This document shows, in pieces, positions 34,968 to 35,065 of a stretch of DNA of 35,065 nt. Position 1 is the first letter of the stretch; each line of letters starts with the position of its first letter. The notes beneath the pieces were generated by a model that did not search any database, was not told the origin of the DNA, and saw only the letters and a program-made list of their open reading frames with translations. Both the position numbers and the translations under genes were made by a program. Source of the DNA: an uncultured Mediterraneibacter sp. (GTDB taxonomy: Bacteria > Bacillota > Clostridia > Lachnospirales > Lachnospiraceae); contig CALWFV010000039.1 of NCBI GenBank assembly GCA_944377745.1, positions 1 through 35,065 on the forward strand, in the 5' to 3' direction.

Positions 34968-34981
34968 AACTAATCACCTCC
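34960..34981 (+). terminator. Hairpin overlapping the stop codon, weak terminator
   Basis: GGAGGTG (34960-34966) pairs with CACCTCC (34975-34981) over an 8-base loop. TTAAAAAATT follows, a poor T-run on this strand. Confidence 0.45.
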
Positions 34982-35060
34982 TTAAAAAATTGTCTGGTCT
35001 CGGAAACTAAAATTCCTTGAATTTCCTGACTTTTCTCAAATCAAAATTAATAGTTTCACC
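34963..35060. repeat. 10-bp inverted repeat at the right edge
   Basis: GGTGAAACTA (34963-34972) is inverted as TAGTTTCACC (35051-35060), 98 bp from end to end. The stretch in between has no gene and is A/T-rich. It may be a small repeat element or the edge of an insertion sequence beyond the window. Confidence 0.4.
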
Positions 35061-35065
35061 CCTAT

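Overview
The window looks like the chromosome of an anaerobic gut Firmicute, most likely a Lachnospiraceae member. The basis is strong AGGAGG-type ribosome sites, the family mix (GPH symporters, AraC and ROK proteins, Rpn-family nuclease genes, an acidic surface protein with a KTGD-type tail) and codon style. No species is claimed.

Layout. Positions 1-2100 are housekeeping: trmB, a 55-residue cysteine-rich ORF coupled to a CGKC thioredoxin, and tRNA-Lys(CTT). 2105-5488 encodes a large secreted, wall- or membrane-anchored protein whose promoter abuts a G9 tract. 5588-6565 (minus) is a D-2-hydroxyacid dehydrogenase. 6651-7740 is a decayed Rpn-family gene behind an intact promoter and a 124-nt leader.

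8143-28096 is a plant-glycoside utilization island. It holds a GH43-like protein, a DUF5060/DUF4038-type hydrolase, a GPH symporter, a GH78 alpha-L-rhamnosidase, an AraC regulator, an AraC-GH39 fusion, a second GPH symporter, two metallo-beta-lactamase-fold hydrolases, a DUF1593-like nucleoside-hydrolase-fold protein, an Fe-S/FMN/FAD ene-reductase of the enoate/dienoyl-CoA reductase type, a GH1 6-phospho-beta-glucosidase and a ROK kinase. The second Rpn copy follows, intact, with the same promoter and leader. Then come a LacI regulator and a second small operon (two alpha/beta hydrolases, a shortened GPH symporter, and a paralogue of the DUF1593-like protein).

How it may work (inference): GPH symporters import rhamnosyl/glucosyl conjugates of a plant aglycone. 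GH78 removes rhamnose, the ROK kinase phosphorylates the beta-glucoside, GH1 cleaves it, and the ene-reductase and hydrolases act on the aglycone.

Three promoters in the island carry the same two-half-site direct repeat (ACAAAAT...TA, 20-bp period), each exactly 35 bp upstream of the -10 box. This is a strong candidate AraC operator. A different 21-bp direct repeat precedes the second symporter. A 194-bp MITE-like element has inserted exactly at the -10 box of the first of these promoters and duplicated it as a 7-bp target site.

The best candidate for an undescribed system is the paired Rpn-family leader. Two 124-nt sequences start at the predicted transcription start, close on themselves by a 9-bp end helix, keep internal helices between copies, and precede a nuclease/transposase-like gene.
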